64,000 nucleotides of DNA, taken from the NCBI GenBank assembly GCA_023398575.1, contig JAEWSC010000064.1, positions 124,001-188,000 of the forward strand, written 5' to 3'. A model generated the notes under the pieces. The model worked only from the letters and a program-made list of their open reading frames with translations. It was not told the DNA's origin and searched no databases. The stretch comes from Bacillota bacterium (GTDB taxonomy: Bacteria > Bacillota > Clostridia > Christensenellales > Aristaeellaceae). This document shows positions 51,683-59,853 of this stretch, in pieces (the first letter of the stretch is position 1; each line of letters starts with the position of its first letter). The position numbers and the translations under genes were made by a program.

Positions 51683-53290
51683 TCACACCTCACTGTAGTT
51701 GTCCGGAAGATCGTTTTCAAACAACACCACATCGCCAACCTTGGCCAGGGAATGCAATAGCTTGGTCGCTTCCGCCAAGCTACCCACAGGGTGGATAGCG
51801 TTTTCCACAAAGCCAGCTTCCTTTAACCCGGCCTGTATGGGCAGCGTATGCTTTTTGCCTACCAAAATAGCAATGTCCACGCATGAAGCCATGGTTTTTC
51901 CAAACTGCCGGTTGAATTCTTCTTCCTTGCTGCCCAATTCCACCATTCCTGGGGTAATAATGATACGCCGGCCTGCGAACTCTTTCAATACTTCCAGTGC
52001 GGCTACAGCACCCTTGGGATTACTATTGAAAGCATCGTCTATAATGGTCAGACCACCACTTTGTATCAATTGCAGCCTGTGCTCCACTGGCATGATCTTT
52101 GCAATACCACGGGCAATCTGTGAAAGAGATAAGCCAAGATGCAAACAAACAGATGCCGCAAGCAAAATGTTTTGAATATTATGCTTGCCAAGCAGCTTTG
52201 CTGTGCATTCAATGCTCTCTCCGCCTTTTGTGTGAAGCGAAAACGTGCTTCCTTCAGGAGTAGATGTGATGCTGGAAGCCCACACGTCACAATCTTCCCG
52301 GTGAAGGCTTACTAATGATTTGGGCTTTTCCGTCTTTTCGAATAGCTTCAGGCAGATATCTCCGTCGTCTGCAAAAAAACCATGACCATCCTTTGGCAAT
52401 GCTTCGATCAGTTCATACTTTGTCTTAATCACAGTATCCAACGTTTTGAACGTATCCAGATGCTGCGGCCCAACTGACACCAAAACGCCCAGCTTCGGAT
52501 GCACCAAACGGCACATTTCTTTGATATCGCCACGATGGCGGGCACCCATTTCCGCCACAAACACCTGATGGCCGGGCGAAAGCTTTTCACGTATTACCTT
52601 AGTAACACCCATCGGGGTATTGAAGCTGGATGGCGTGACGAGCACGTTATATTTTTCTGCCAGCATGGTTCCCAAAAAGAACTTAACAGATGTCTTGCCA
52701 TAGCTGCCTGTGATGCCGATGCGAATCAACCCCGGCATATTGTTGAGTTTCCGCTGTGCATCACGAAAATACATCTCACTGATAATTTTCTCAACCGGCC
52801 AGGCGATAAGACCCGCCAATGCCAGCATGTATGGCAAAAACAGCGGCACAGCAGCAAGCAGTACAGCCAATGACAAATAGCGCCAAATGATCAGCGCAAG
52901 CACAATCAGGACAATTGTGAAAACGAGATACAGGCGTTTGACGCGTGGGGTAAAAACAAGCGGCTTCTTTGCTGCTTTGTCTTGAAAGAGCTTGCCGACC
53001 CATAAACCTCCGACTGCTGATAAAAACAGAACGCCACAAGCGATAAATAGCTCTACTGTCGAGTTAGCTGATTGTGCTAGCCGGTCATGCATGGCCAAAA
53101 GCGCAAAAATCAATACAGCAACGCCAACGCCTGGTAGAAAGGAGCGCTTCCAGTTTCGGCGAAGGGTATGAAAGTAACCAGGGAATTGATAGCTTTCCAA
53201 TTGAAAGTAATGTATCAGCCCACGGGATGCGAACATGCATCCAGCCATAGGCGAAAGCGCAAGTAATAATTTGATGATGTTAAAGATCAT
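51683..53290 (-). CDS. murF: MurF-type Mur ligase with N-terminal membrane domain
   Basis: 535 residues. ATP-dependent ligase adding D-Ala-D-Ala to the UDP-MurNAc-tripeptide. P-loop GITGSYGKTSVK at about 192-203, HLDTFKTLDTVIKTKYELIEA (two adjoining segments) and the C-terminal substrate region DDAFNSNPKGAVAALEVL match MurF. The first ~165 residues form about five hydrophobic helices, absent from E. coli MurF, which would tether it to the membrane. Start ATG 53290 follows GGAGG at nine bases. ddl follows, which supports the MurF assignment over other Mur ligases. Confidence 0.87.
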   Translation of the reverse strand: MIFNIIKLLLALSPMAGCMFASRGLIHYFQLESYQFPGYFHTLRRNWKRSFLPGVGVAVLIFALLAMHDRLAQSANSTVELFIACGVLFLSAVGGLWVGKLFQDKAAKKPLVFTPRVKRLYLVFTIVLIVLALIIWRYLSLAVLLAAVPLFLPYMLALAGLIAWPVEKIISEMYFRDAQRKLNNMPGLIRIGITGSYGKTSVKFFLGTMLAEKYNVLVTPSSFNTPMGVTKVIREKLSPGHQVFVAEMGARHRGDIKEMCRLVHPKLGVLVSVGPQHLDTFKTLDTVIKTKYELIEALPKDGHGFFADDGDICLKLFEKTEKPKSLVSLHREDCDVWASSITSTPEGSTFSLHTKGGESIECTAKLLGKHNIQNILLAASVCLHLGLSLSQIARGIAKIMPVEHRLQLIQSGGLTIIDDAFNSNPKGAVAALEVLKEFAGRRIIITPGMVELGSKEEEFNRQFGKTMASCVDIAILVGKKHTLPIQAGLKEAGFVENAIHPVGSLAEATKLLHSLAKVGDVVLFENDLPDNYSEV

Positions 53291-53294
53291 CCAG

Positions 53295-54074
53295 TCACTC
53301 CTCCGAGAAAAAATGAAGAACGATACGCACAAAGCGCTGCCACTGCTCTAGATACGCAAAGTGCGTGCCATTCTCCAGAATTGCCAAGCCGGCATCGGGA
53401 ATTTCCTTAGACATCGTCTGCCCCATCCACAGCGGCGTTTCTGTGTCTTGATCACCCCATACCAAAAGGGTGGGCACACTGACAATAGGTAAAAGAGGCT
53501 GCAGATCCTGGGACACGATTTTGACAAAGGTCTTGCGCATTTGCTCATCCAACGCATTATAGTCTTTTGAACCATAGCGCTTGCGCAGCATATCGGCCAT
53601 CCGATCGGGGAGATTGCCGAATATCCTAAGACTTTTCATAATAGCCGCGCCTTTTTTCAGCGTTTGGTATTGCTGTGCGCGTTTTTTTTGCTCGTCAGTC
53701 TGTGGCTTTTTCAGCCCGGCTCCTCCTGTGATGATCATACGCTTGATATACCTTGGCCAGTGACTACCCAGATACAGGGATACTCGCCCACCAAAGGAAT
53801 GCCCTATGATATAGCAGGGGTGTATGTGCAGCGCGTCCATCAGCTCCCGTGTCATCTCACCGTAATCTGGAACTCCCCATGGCTCAGGCGGCAGGCTGCT
53901 TTTTCCGTGCCCCGGAAAGTCGATCACGGTCACGCGCATAGTCTCTGCCAAGATTTTTGTGATTGGCGCAAAAAAGGTGGTGTCGCAGCCCCAGCCATGC
54001 AAAAGCAGCACAGGATCGCCGGTTGTGCCGTGCTGCTCATAATAAACAGATGCGCCGTTTATTTGAATATGCAC
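53295..54074 (-). CDS. Alpha/beta-fold hydrolase
   Basis: 259 residues. Oxyanion motif LLHGWGCD, nucleophile elbow GHSFGG (Ser in GHSFGGRVS), acid in LVWGDQDTETP and a final His (NGTHFAYLEQW) complete the triad. Substrate unknown. Start GTG 54074 has GGGAGG six bases upstream; an in-frame ATG at 54095 would place this site inside the gene. Four bases upstream of murF, so cotranscribed, but a cell-wall role cannot be concluded. Confidence 0.85.
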   Translation of the reverse strand: MHIQINGASVYYEQHGTTGDPVLLLHGWGCDTTFFAPITKILAETMRVTVIDFPGHGKSSLPPEPWGVPDYGEMTRELMDALHIHPCYIIGHSFGGRVSLYLGSHWPRYIKRMIITGGAGLKKPQTDEQKKRAQQYQTLKKGAAIMKSLRIFGNLPDRMADMLRKRYGSKDYNALDEQMRKTFVKIVSQDLQPLLPIVSVPTLLVWGDQDTETPLWMGQTMSKEIPDAGLAILENGTHFAYLEQWQRFVRIVLHFFSEE

Positions 54075-54131
54075 CGAACGCCTCCCTTTGCCCATGGTTT
54101 ACCAACGTCACCGGGATTATTCTACCCTATT

Positions 54132-54175
54132 TCAACAAAAAAGAAAAGCCTGAGGGCAAAAATGCCTGTTCAGGC
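54132..54175 (-). terminator. Terminator downstream of the acetyltransferase gene
   Basis: On the minus strand GCCTGA (54175-54170) pairs with TCAGGC (54153-54148), followed by TTTTCTTTTTT. Confidence 0.8.
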
Positions 54176-54213
54176 ATACTGTATGCGAACGAATAAGAAA
54201 CATGCGCAATGAT

Positions 54214-54684
54214 TTATGCACGCGGAATCCTAAAAACATAGCGGCACTTATAGGCGCTTAACTGATACTGGCGCCGGTATTCCTGCGGTACAGGCACAAT
54301 ACTTTCCAGTTCGCATCCCAGTTTATCACAGGTGCGCCGACTGGCAATATTATCGACATCCGTCGTGATTACCATGGAATAAATCTTTAGCACCCGGCAC
54401 AAGGGAATAAGCAGCCTGCATGCTCTAAGCGCATATCCATGACCACGAAATTTTTCATTAACATGATATCCAATATGACCAAAGTAGTAAAGCCCGGCGC
54501 TTTCACCGCATCGAAGACTAATCCGGCCGGCATCCTTTTTGGTACCGCAGGGAACGATACGGAATAAAAAGGTTTGCTTGATACCCAGTTCCACATCCTC
54601 TTGTGCAAGGTCGGAAGCCACCAGGCTGATAACGCCATCGGAGAACGGATCTGGCTTTTTTGTAAAGAATTTTAGAAAGGACAT
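54214..54684 (-). CDS. GNAT-family N-acetyltransferase
   Basis: 156 residues. Acetyl-CoA pyrophosphate loop is visible as NEKFRGHGYALRACR (Q/RxxGxG/A form), preceded by the beta-4 strand YYFGHIGYHV. The C-terminal NIASRRTCDKLGCE is the usual GNAT alpha-4/beta-6 region. Layout resembles RimJ/RimL-type enzymes, but the substrate is unknown. It starts seven bases after the sugar kinase gene and is probably in the same transcript; GGAAGTG is the likely ribosome-binding site. Confidence 0.85.
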   Translation of the reverse strand: MSFLKFFTKKPDPFSDGVISLVASDLAQEDVELGIKQTFLFRIVPCGTKKDAGRISLRCGESAGLYYFGHIGYHVNEKFRGHGYALRACRLLIPLCRVLKIYSMVITTDVDNIASRRTCDKLGCELESIVPVPQEYRRQYQLSAYKCRYVFRIPRA

Positions 54685-54691
54685 ACGTCAG

Positions 54692-55612
54692 TTACACTTC
54701 CTGTACTACTACCTTGTTTAAAAGTAACTGGTAGTCTTCATAACAAATGGGCTGCGTTCCCTCTGTCATCACACTGGCAGCACCAGCTGCCATGCCGCAG
54801 CGGAAAGCATCCTCCAGCGATTCGCCTTGTTCCAAGCCATGAAGAATACCGCCCACCATGGCATCGCCCGCCCCGACGGTAGACAGCGCCTTTACGCTTA
54901 ATGCTGGTGAATACAGCGTGCGTTTCCCATCCGTAAACATAGCCCCCATCTTACCCATGGAAACAATAACAGACTGCGCGCCTTTCTTCAAAAGCACATA
55001 GGCAGCATCGCGAATGGCGCGCAGCGTACGCAAGGATGTTCCGATCGTAGATTCCAACTCACTCAAATTGGGCTTAATGAGGTAAGGCTTTGCTGAAAGC
55101 CCATGCAGCAGGTTATTGCCCTCAGCATCCAAAATGCAAGGTGTATTCCCAAGCTCCAGTATAATTTTCTGATATGTATTCTCAGGGCACCCCGGCGGTA
55201 GACTACCTGTTAGCACAACATAGCTGCCCAGATTCTTTTCTAATATTAACTTCATAAAATGTGCAAGCTGTTCTTCTGTCATGGGACAACCCGGCTCGTT
55301 GAATTCCGTAACAGCCTGTTCTATGGCGGATACTATTTTCAAATTGGTTCTGATACTGCCAGGAACAGTCAAAAATTCAAAAGAAATACCTTCATTGGCC
55401 ATTTTTTCTCGAAGCCTGTCTGCGCCGGTTTCTCCCATACAGCCCAAGCATTGCGCCTCAAGCCCCAAACGGTGCGCTACTGCCGCAACATTAATTCCTT
55501 TACCGCCCAGGTCCTCCCGAACATGAAGAATGCGGTTCACCTCACCTAGGCGCAGTTCTTCGACCTTTACCGTTTTATCAAATGCTGGGTTCAGGCAAAT
55601 GGTAGTAATCAT
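54692..55612 (-). CDS. 1-phosphofructokinase-family (PfkB) sugar kinase
   Basis: 306 residues. PfkB fold with N-terminal TICLNPAFDKTV, GGKGINVAAVAHRLG, and C-terminal STVGAGDAMVGG carrying the catalytic Asp. The pattern is that of FruK/LacC kinases acting on fructose-1-phosphate or tagatose-6-phosphate. No fructose PTS gene (fruA) or fruR is adjacent, so the substrate is left open. CCGGAGG precedes the ATG, and a promoter lies upstream. Confidence 0.88.
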   Translation of the reverse strand: MITTICLNPAFDKTVKVEELRLGEVNRILHVREDLGGKGINVAAVAHRLGLEAQCLGCMGETGADRLREKMANEGISFEFLTVPGSIRTNLKIVSAIEQAVTEFNEPGCPMTEEQLAHFMKLILEKNLGSYVVLTGSLPPGCPENTYQKIILELGNTPCILDAEGNNLLHGLSAKPYLIKPNLSELESTIGTSLRTLRAIRDAAYVLLKKGAQSVIVSMGKMGAMFTDGKRTLYSPALSVKALSTVGAGDAMVGGILHGLEQGESLEDAFRCGMAAGAASVMTEGTQPICYEDYQLLLNKVVVQEV

Positions 55613-55641
55613 ACGTACCTCCGGGCAGACTTTCCATTTTT

Positions 55642-55671
55642 ATTCTATCATATGGCTGAAAGACTATGCAA
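55642..55671 (-). promoter_or_regulatory. Promoter of the sugar kinase-acetyltransferase unit
   Basis: On the minus strand TTGCAT (55671-55666), 18-base spacer, TAGAAT (55647-55642). Confidence 0.7.
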
Positions 55672-55706
55672 GGTATATCCGTTTTGAGCTGAGAATATAT
55701 CTTTTT

Positions 55707-56006
55707 TTAGGCCTCATTTTTGTTCCCATGCACCAGTAGCGTATCACATTGTGCTCCCGAAAGTCTAAACGCTAAAATTTTTCGATACTCTTCAGACTCG
55801 TACCAATTGCGAAAATCCGACTCGGATGGAAAGTGTATTAAAACAACTTTTGTATAATCCCACTTTCCTTCCAGAATGCAAGGGTTGTTATCCACTGCTA
55901 GGTAAGTGCCGTTATATCCTGAAAAAACTGAATCCACCAATTCTAGATATTGATTGTACTGCTGTTCATCACATATCCGTATATTTGCCATAAAGTAGAC
56001 ACTCAT
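55707..56006 (-). CDS. DUF1330-family small protein
   Basis: 99 residues with a ferredoxin-like alpha/beta dimer fold (PF07045): SVYFMANIRI strand, YNQYLELVDSVF helix, LEGKWDYTKVVLIHFPS and DFRNWYESEEYRKI. Function unknown; related proteins resemble antibiotic monooxygenase-like stress barrels. Start ATG 56006 has AAGGAG six bases upstream. It begins just after the EF-G-like terminator; no separate promoter is obvious in the short gap. Confidence 0.82.
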   Translation of the reverse strand: MSVYFMANIRICDEQQYNQYLELVDSVFSGYNGTYLAVDNNPCILEGKWDYTKVVLIHFPSESDFRNWYESEEYRKILAFRLSGAQCDTLLVHGNKNEA

Positions 56007-56039
56007 GATTTCTCCTTCCATGTTATCCTTTCACATAAG

Positions 56040-56070
56040 AAAAAGCCGGCCAAGCAAATGTTTGGCCGGC
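56040..56070 (-). terminator. Terminator of the EF-G-like gene
   Basis: On the minus strand GCCGGCCAA (56070-56062) pairs with TTGGCCGGC (56053-56045), followed by a T run. Confidence 0.92.
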
Positions 56071-56084
56071 TTAAACGCTTATTC

Positions 56085-58166
56085 TTATTCTTCTTCCTCG
56101 TCTTCGCGCTTAGTGGACTCGATAATCTTCTGGGCTACAATGGCGGGTACTTCCTCGTACCGTTCAAACTTCATGATAAAAGAGCCGCGAGCCTGAGTCA
56201 TGGAACGAAGATCGGTAGCGTATTTGAACATTTCGGCCAAAGGCGCTTCCGCAACCACCTGCTGCAACCCATCTACCTGATGCATGCCAGCGATGCGGCC
56301 ACGGCGCTTATTCATATCGCCCATAATATCGCCCATGTACTCGTCGGGTACAAGCACTTCAACATGCATGATAGGCTCAAGAAGTACGGGGCTGGCTTCC
56401 ATACATCCCTTCTTGTATGCCAAGCGTGCAGCCGTTTTAAATGCCATTTCAGAGGAGTCTACCGCATGATAAGAACCGTCATACAGTTTGGCCCGCAAAC
56501 CAACCATGGGATATCCGGCCAGAACACCACGGGGCAGGTTTTCACGCAGACCCTTTTCCACAGCCGGTATAAAGTTGCGCGGCACCACGCCGCCAACAAC
56601 AGCGTCCACAAACTCGAAATCAGTAAGACCATCACCAATGGGAGAGAACTCGATCCACACATCACCGAACTGGCCGTGGCCGCCGCTCTGCTTTTTGTGA
56701 CGTCCCTGTGCTTTAACAGTTTTACGGATGGTCTCACGATAAGGAATTTTGGGATCTTGCAAAACAGCATTGGCGCCAAATTTGCTGGCCAATTTGCTGC
56801 GGATTACATCCAAGTGCAGTTCGCCCTGGCCGGAAAGAAGTGTTTCTGTTGTTTCAACGTTCTTTTCAATATTGATGGTGGGATCTTCCTCCTGAAGTCT
56901 GGCCAAACCACCGAATACTTTGTCTTCCTCCCCTTGCTTGGCGGCATAAACAGCCTTACTGATGCAGGGAACTGGGAACGTCAAGGGCGCAAAGCGGATG
57001 GGTTTATTTTGATCACAAAGCGTATCGCCTGTAGCGGTGAACTGAAGTTTGGCTAAAGCACCCAAATCGCCGGCATGCAGAATAGTTTTGCTCAACTGTT
57101 TTTTTCCACGCATGGCATAAATCCCGGCAGATTTCTCAGTCTTTTCCGCATTGACGTTGTACAAAACGGTACTGGCAGTCAGTGTACCGGAGCAAACCCG
57201 GAACAAGGACAGCTTTCCGACAAATGGGTCGGCAATGGTCTTATAGATCAGCGCAGAGAAAGGTTCACCATCCTTGCAGACGCGGCTTTCCACGGCATCG
57301 GTTTTGGTATTGATACCCTTTATTACAACACCTTCGGGAGAGGGCAGGTATTTTGCCATCACATTCATCATCGCAACAACACCGACGCCAGTGACTGCCG
57401 AGCATGCGCATACGGGAACAATGCTGCCGCTCTTCATGCCGGCCTTAAAGCCCGTCATGAGCTCCTCGTAGGACAGTTCGCCCTCTTCCAGATACTTCAT
57501 CATCAATTCATCATCCGCGGAAGCAGCTGCCTCTGTAAGCTCTTCCAACGCAGCTTTGATTTGTGCACTCATATTCGCAGGCACGGGAACTTCTTTTAAA
57601 GTCTTTCCGGCACCTTCATACGCTTTGTTTTCCAGTACATTTACAACGCCTTTTAGGCTAAGGCCTTCTCCTATAGGCAATAAAACAGGCACAACACTGG
57701 AGCCATATTTTCCGCGAAGCTGTTCATAAATCTTTGTGAAATTGGCGTTTTCTCTATCCATTTGGTTGACCACAAACATACGGCCAACATTGTTTTTGTT
57801 GGCATAATCCCACGCCTTTTCCGTACCAACGGCCATGCCGTTCACGCCGCCGACCACGATGACAGCTGTTTCCACAACGCGCAGCGGTCCCATCATTTCG
57901 CCAATAAAATCGAAATAACCAGGCACATCAATCACGTTGAGGTTTTTCCCATCCCAGTCAATAGGGGCTACAGCGGCGCTGATGGAGATTTTGCGCTTTA
58001 CCTCTTCCGGTTCAAAATCTGTGGTGGCGGCGCCATCCTCCACACGCCCTTGCCTGTCCACAATGCCGGCAGCGAAAAGCATAGCCTCCGTCAAGGTGGT
58101 TTTGCCCTCGCTGCCATGACCCAAGAGGGCCATGTTCCGGATGTCAGTTGTTTGATAATCTGCCAT
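56085..58166 (-). CDS. Elongation factor G-like GTPase (EF-G2 type)
   Basis: 693 residues, five EF-G domains, acidic C-terminus. It is not the housekeeping EF-G. G1 reads GHGSEGKTTL instead of AHIDAGKTTT; G3 reads DVPGYFDF, with Tyr84 where the catalytic His of DTPGH stands; G4 is NQMD (134-137) instead of NKMD. This pattern marks the EF-G-like group that includes mycobacterial FusA2, whose role is unclear (ribosome-associated GTPase, perhaps stress-related). No rpsL, rpsG or tuf gene is near. Start ATG 58166 follows AGGGGGAA. The antisense strand is open over long stretches but shows no gene features. Confidence 0.9.
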   Translation of the reverse strand: MADYQTTDIRNMALLGHGSEGKTTLTEAMLFAAGIVDRQGRVEDGAATTDFEPEEVKRKISISAAVAPIDWDGKNLNVIDVPGYFDFIGEMMGPLRVVETAVIVVGGVNGMAVGTEKAWDYANKNNVGRMFVVNQMDRENANFTKIYEQLRGKYGSSVVPVLLPIGEGLSLKGVVNVLENKAYEGAGKTLKEVPVPANMSAQIKAALEELTEAAASADDELMMKYLEEGELSYEELMTGFKAGMKSGSIVPVCACSAVTGVGVVAMMNVMAKYLPSPEGVVIKGINTKTDAVESRVCKDGEPFSALIYKTIADPFVGKLSLFRVCSGTLTASTVLYNVNAEKTEKSAGIYAMRGKKQLSKTILHAGDLGALAKLQFTATGDTLCDQNKPIRFAPLTFPVPCISKAVYAAKQGEEDKVFGGLARLQEEDPTINIEKNVETTETLLSGQGELHLDVIRSKLASKFGANAVLQDPKIPYRETIRKTVKAQGRHKKQSGGHGQFGDVWIEFSPIGDGLTDFEFVDAVVGGVVPRNFIPAVEKGLRENLPRGVLAGYPMVGLRAKLYDGSYHAVDSSEMAFKTAARLAYKKGCMEASPVLLEPIMHVEVLVPDEYMGDIMGDMNKRRGRIAGMHQVDGLQQVVAEAPLAEMFKYATDLRSMTQARGSFIMKFERYEEVPAIVAQKIIESTKREDEEEE

Positions 58167-58190
58167 GTGCTTTCCCCCTATATTTTGCAA

Positions 58191-58381
58191 TTTTCTTCCG
58201 AGGGTATGACGCTACTTAAAGGCGTCTATGAAATTGGAACGCAACAGGAGATATGCGTAACGCACACATATCATCCCGTCCTTTTGAACACTCAAGTATT
58301 AGTTTATCATATAATCCCAGAAAAGAAAAGACATGATTTTTACAGTACCGCCCATTATCGATGAAAAAGGCATGATACCCT
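58191..58381 (-). other. Intergenic region upstream of the EF-G-like gene
   Basis: About 190 bases. A small hairpin (GACGC 58208-58212 with GCGTC 58222-58226) lies in the presumed leader. Promoter assignment is uncertain; the most likely -10 lies around 58306-58320 in an AT-rich patch. No gene is visible. Confidence 0.4.
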
Positions 58382-58939
58382 TTACATTGGTTTGAGGTTT
58401 TTGCTCAACCTATCCACGATTTTTACAAACGTTTTCTGTCTAGTCTCTTCGGTTTTTCCCTCATGAAATAGCGCTGAATACGTGCGCTTAACAGAGGGAG
58501 ACATAGCCAGAAAATGAGTATAAGCAGGCTCCAGCCCAATGAGTGCATTGGTCAAAGCGTCAATCATTTCAGGGGTGATCGGTGGTCTGTCCTTTGGCTT
58601 GTATTTTCCATCTCGCTTGGCTTCCTCCACCTTTTCCCATCCATGCTCTGTCATTCGCCCTTGCTTTTCCAACAAATCAATCATGGTCTTGTTCTTTTCT
58701 GACCATTCGCTGCCTTTGCGCCTTGGAGAAAAGTATTTCAAATATGATACTTCATCCAAACTTTTTATTTGGCTGTCGATCCACCCAAAACATAGCGCTT
58801 CTTCCAACGCTTCATTCGGTCCGACGGTTTTCGGGCCACCTGCTTTTCCAAACAAAATCCATATCCCTTTGTTTGTACGGCAATTCAAGATCAGCCATTG
58901 CCGAAAATCCTCTGCCGACGCAAACAGCATCTGTTCCAT
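58382..58939 (-). CDS. YdeI/OmpD-associated (OmdA) family protein
   Basis: 185 residues. N-terminal FASAEDFRQWLILNC and ALCFGWIDSQIKSLDE, plus C-terminal YTHFLAMSPSVKRTY, are hallmarks of the YdeI/OmdA family (PF13376), often called bacteriocin-protection proteins on limited evidence. Function unknown here. Start ATG 58939 has AAAGGA seven bases upstream; the frame opens at 59017 inside murI with no site. It lies 40 bases after murI and may be cotranscribed. Confidence 0.83.
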   Translation of the reverse strand: MEQMLFASAEDFRQWLILNCRTNKGIWILFGKAGGPKTVGPNEALEEALCFGWIDSQIKSLDEVSYLKYFSPRRKGSEWSEKNKTMIDLLEKQGRMTEHGWEKVEEAKRDGKYKPKDRPPITPEMIDALTNALIGLEPAYTHFLAMSPSVKRTYSALFHEGKTEETRQKTFVKIVDRLSKNLKPM

Positions 58940-58979
58940 ATCTTTATCCTTTCGTATAGAAAGATACGCTTTGGAATTC

Positions 58980-59783
58980 TTATGCTTGTCCTGCTGTTGG
59001 CGCATCAAAACGGTCAAACGGCAGATTCAGCAATATGTTCATTCTGGGAATCATCTCGTTCGGGTCGCCGGAGGTTTGAAGTACCACAGTGCCGCCGTTT
59101 TCTCGCATGCGCAAAAGATTTTGCTCTTCCAAACGATGCTTTAGTTGTCGCACCGTACCGATATTGCCGTCCAGAACGGCTGTTTTGGGCGGGAACATAC
59201 TTTGTATCAACTGCCTAAGAAATATGTAATGGGTACACCCGAGGACAACCGCGTCAACAGACTCATCGTTAAAAGGAGCAAGCAACCCTTTTAAGTGTAT
59301 ACGAAGCTCGTCACCCTCCCAGTCCCCGCGCTCCACAAACTCCATCAAGCCTGGACACGGCACCGGGTAAGCGCCTTCGCCGTACTGCTCCATCAATCTT
59401 TGGAATTTGGGCAGTCGCAGTGTTACCGGCGTAGCCATCACCAGAATTTTTCCGCCGTGACGCAATAATGCAGCCGGCTTTAGCGCCGGCTCCATACCAA
59501 TGACCGGTATATCAATAGAAGCGCGCAACGTTTGAGCAGCGACACTAGTGGCTGTATTACACGCAATGAGTATGGCCTTAGCACCTTGCTTCATTAGGTG
59601 CTCTGCCACCCGCAAAACATAGCCCTTTACTTCATCTGGCGGCTTTGTACCGTAAGGAGCGTGGCCTGTATCACCATAATAAATAAAGTCTTCCCCAGGC
59701 AAAAGCACGCGGGCGGTGCGAAGTACGCTGATGCCGCCCACGCCGCTGTCAAATACACCAATCGGATTTTGGGACAAAACCAT
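58980..59783 (-). CDS. murI: Glutamate racemase
   Basis: 267 residues. Converts L- to D-glutamate for peptidoglycan. N-terminal GVFDSGVGGISVL, catalytic Cys75 (ACNTATS) and Cys183 (GCTHY) are both present. Start ATG 59783 has GGAGG nine bases upstream. An ATG further up (59816) lies inside the promoter -10 (TATAATG) and cannot be translated from that transcript. Confidence 0.96.
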   Translation of the reverse strand: MVLSQNPIGVFDSGVGGISVLRTARVLLPGEDFIYYGDTGHAPYGTKPPDEVKGYVLRVAEHLMKQGAKAILIACNTATSVAAQTLRASIDIPVIGMEPALKPAALLRHGGKILVMATPVTLRLPKFQRLMEQYGEGAYPVPCPGLMEFVERGDWEGDELRIHLKGLLAPFNDESVDAVVLGCTHYIFLRQLIQSMFPPKTAVLDGNIGTVRQLKHRLEEQNLLRMRENGGTVVLQTSGDPNEMIPRMNILLNLPFDRFDAPTAGQA

Positions 59784-59814
59784 GGTTTGAAACCTCCACT
59801 GCTTCGTCCCCGAC

Positions 59815-59843
59815 ATTATAGCCCTATTTTCGCAGGGTTACAA
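59815..59843 (-). promoter_or_regulatory. Promoter of murI
   Basis: On the minus strand TTGTAA (59843-59838), 17-base spacer, TATAAT (59820-59815). It overlaps the upstream open frame of murI and fixes the start at 59783. Confidence 0.9.
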
Positions 59844-59853
59844 GCACTATCAG

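Noticed and set aside
55950..57056. Long open frame on the + strand opposite the EF-G-like gene
   Set aside because: No recognisable domain, no ribosome-binding site, and composition explained by codon bias of the opposite strand.
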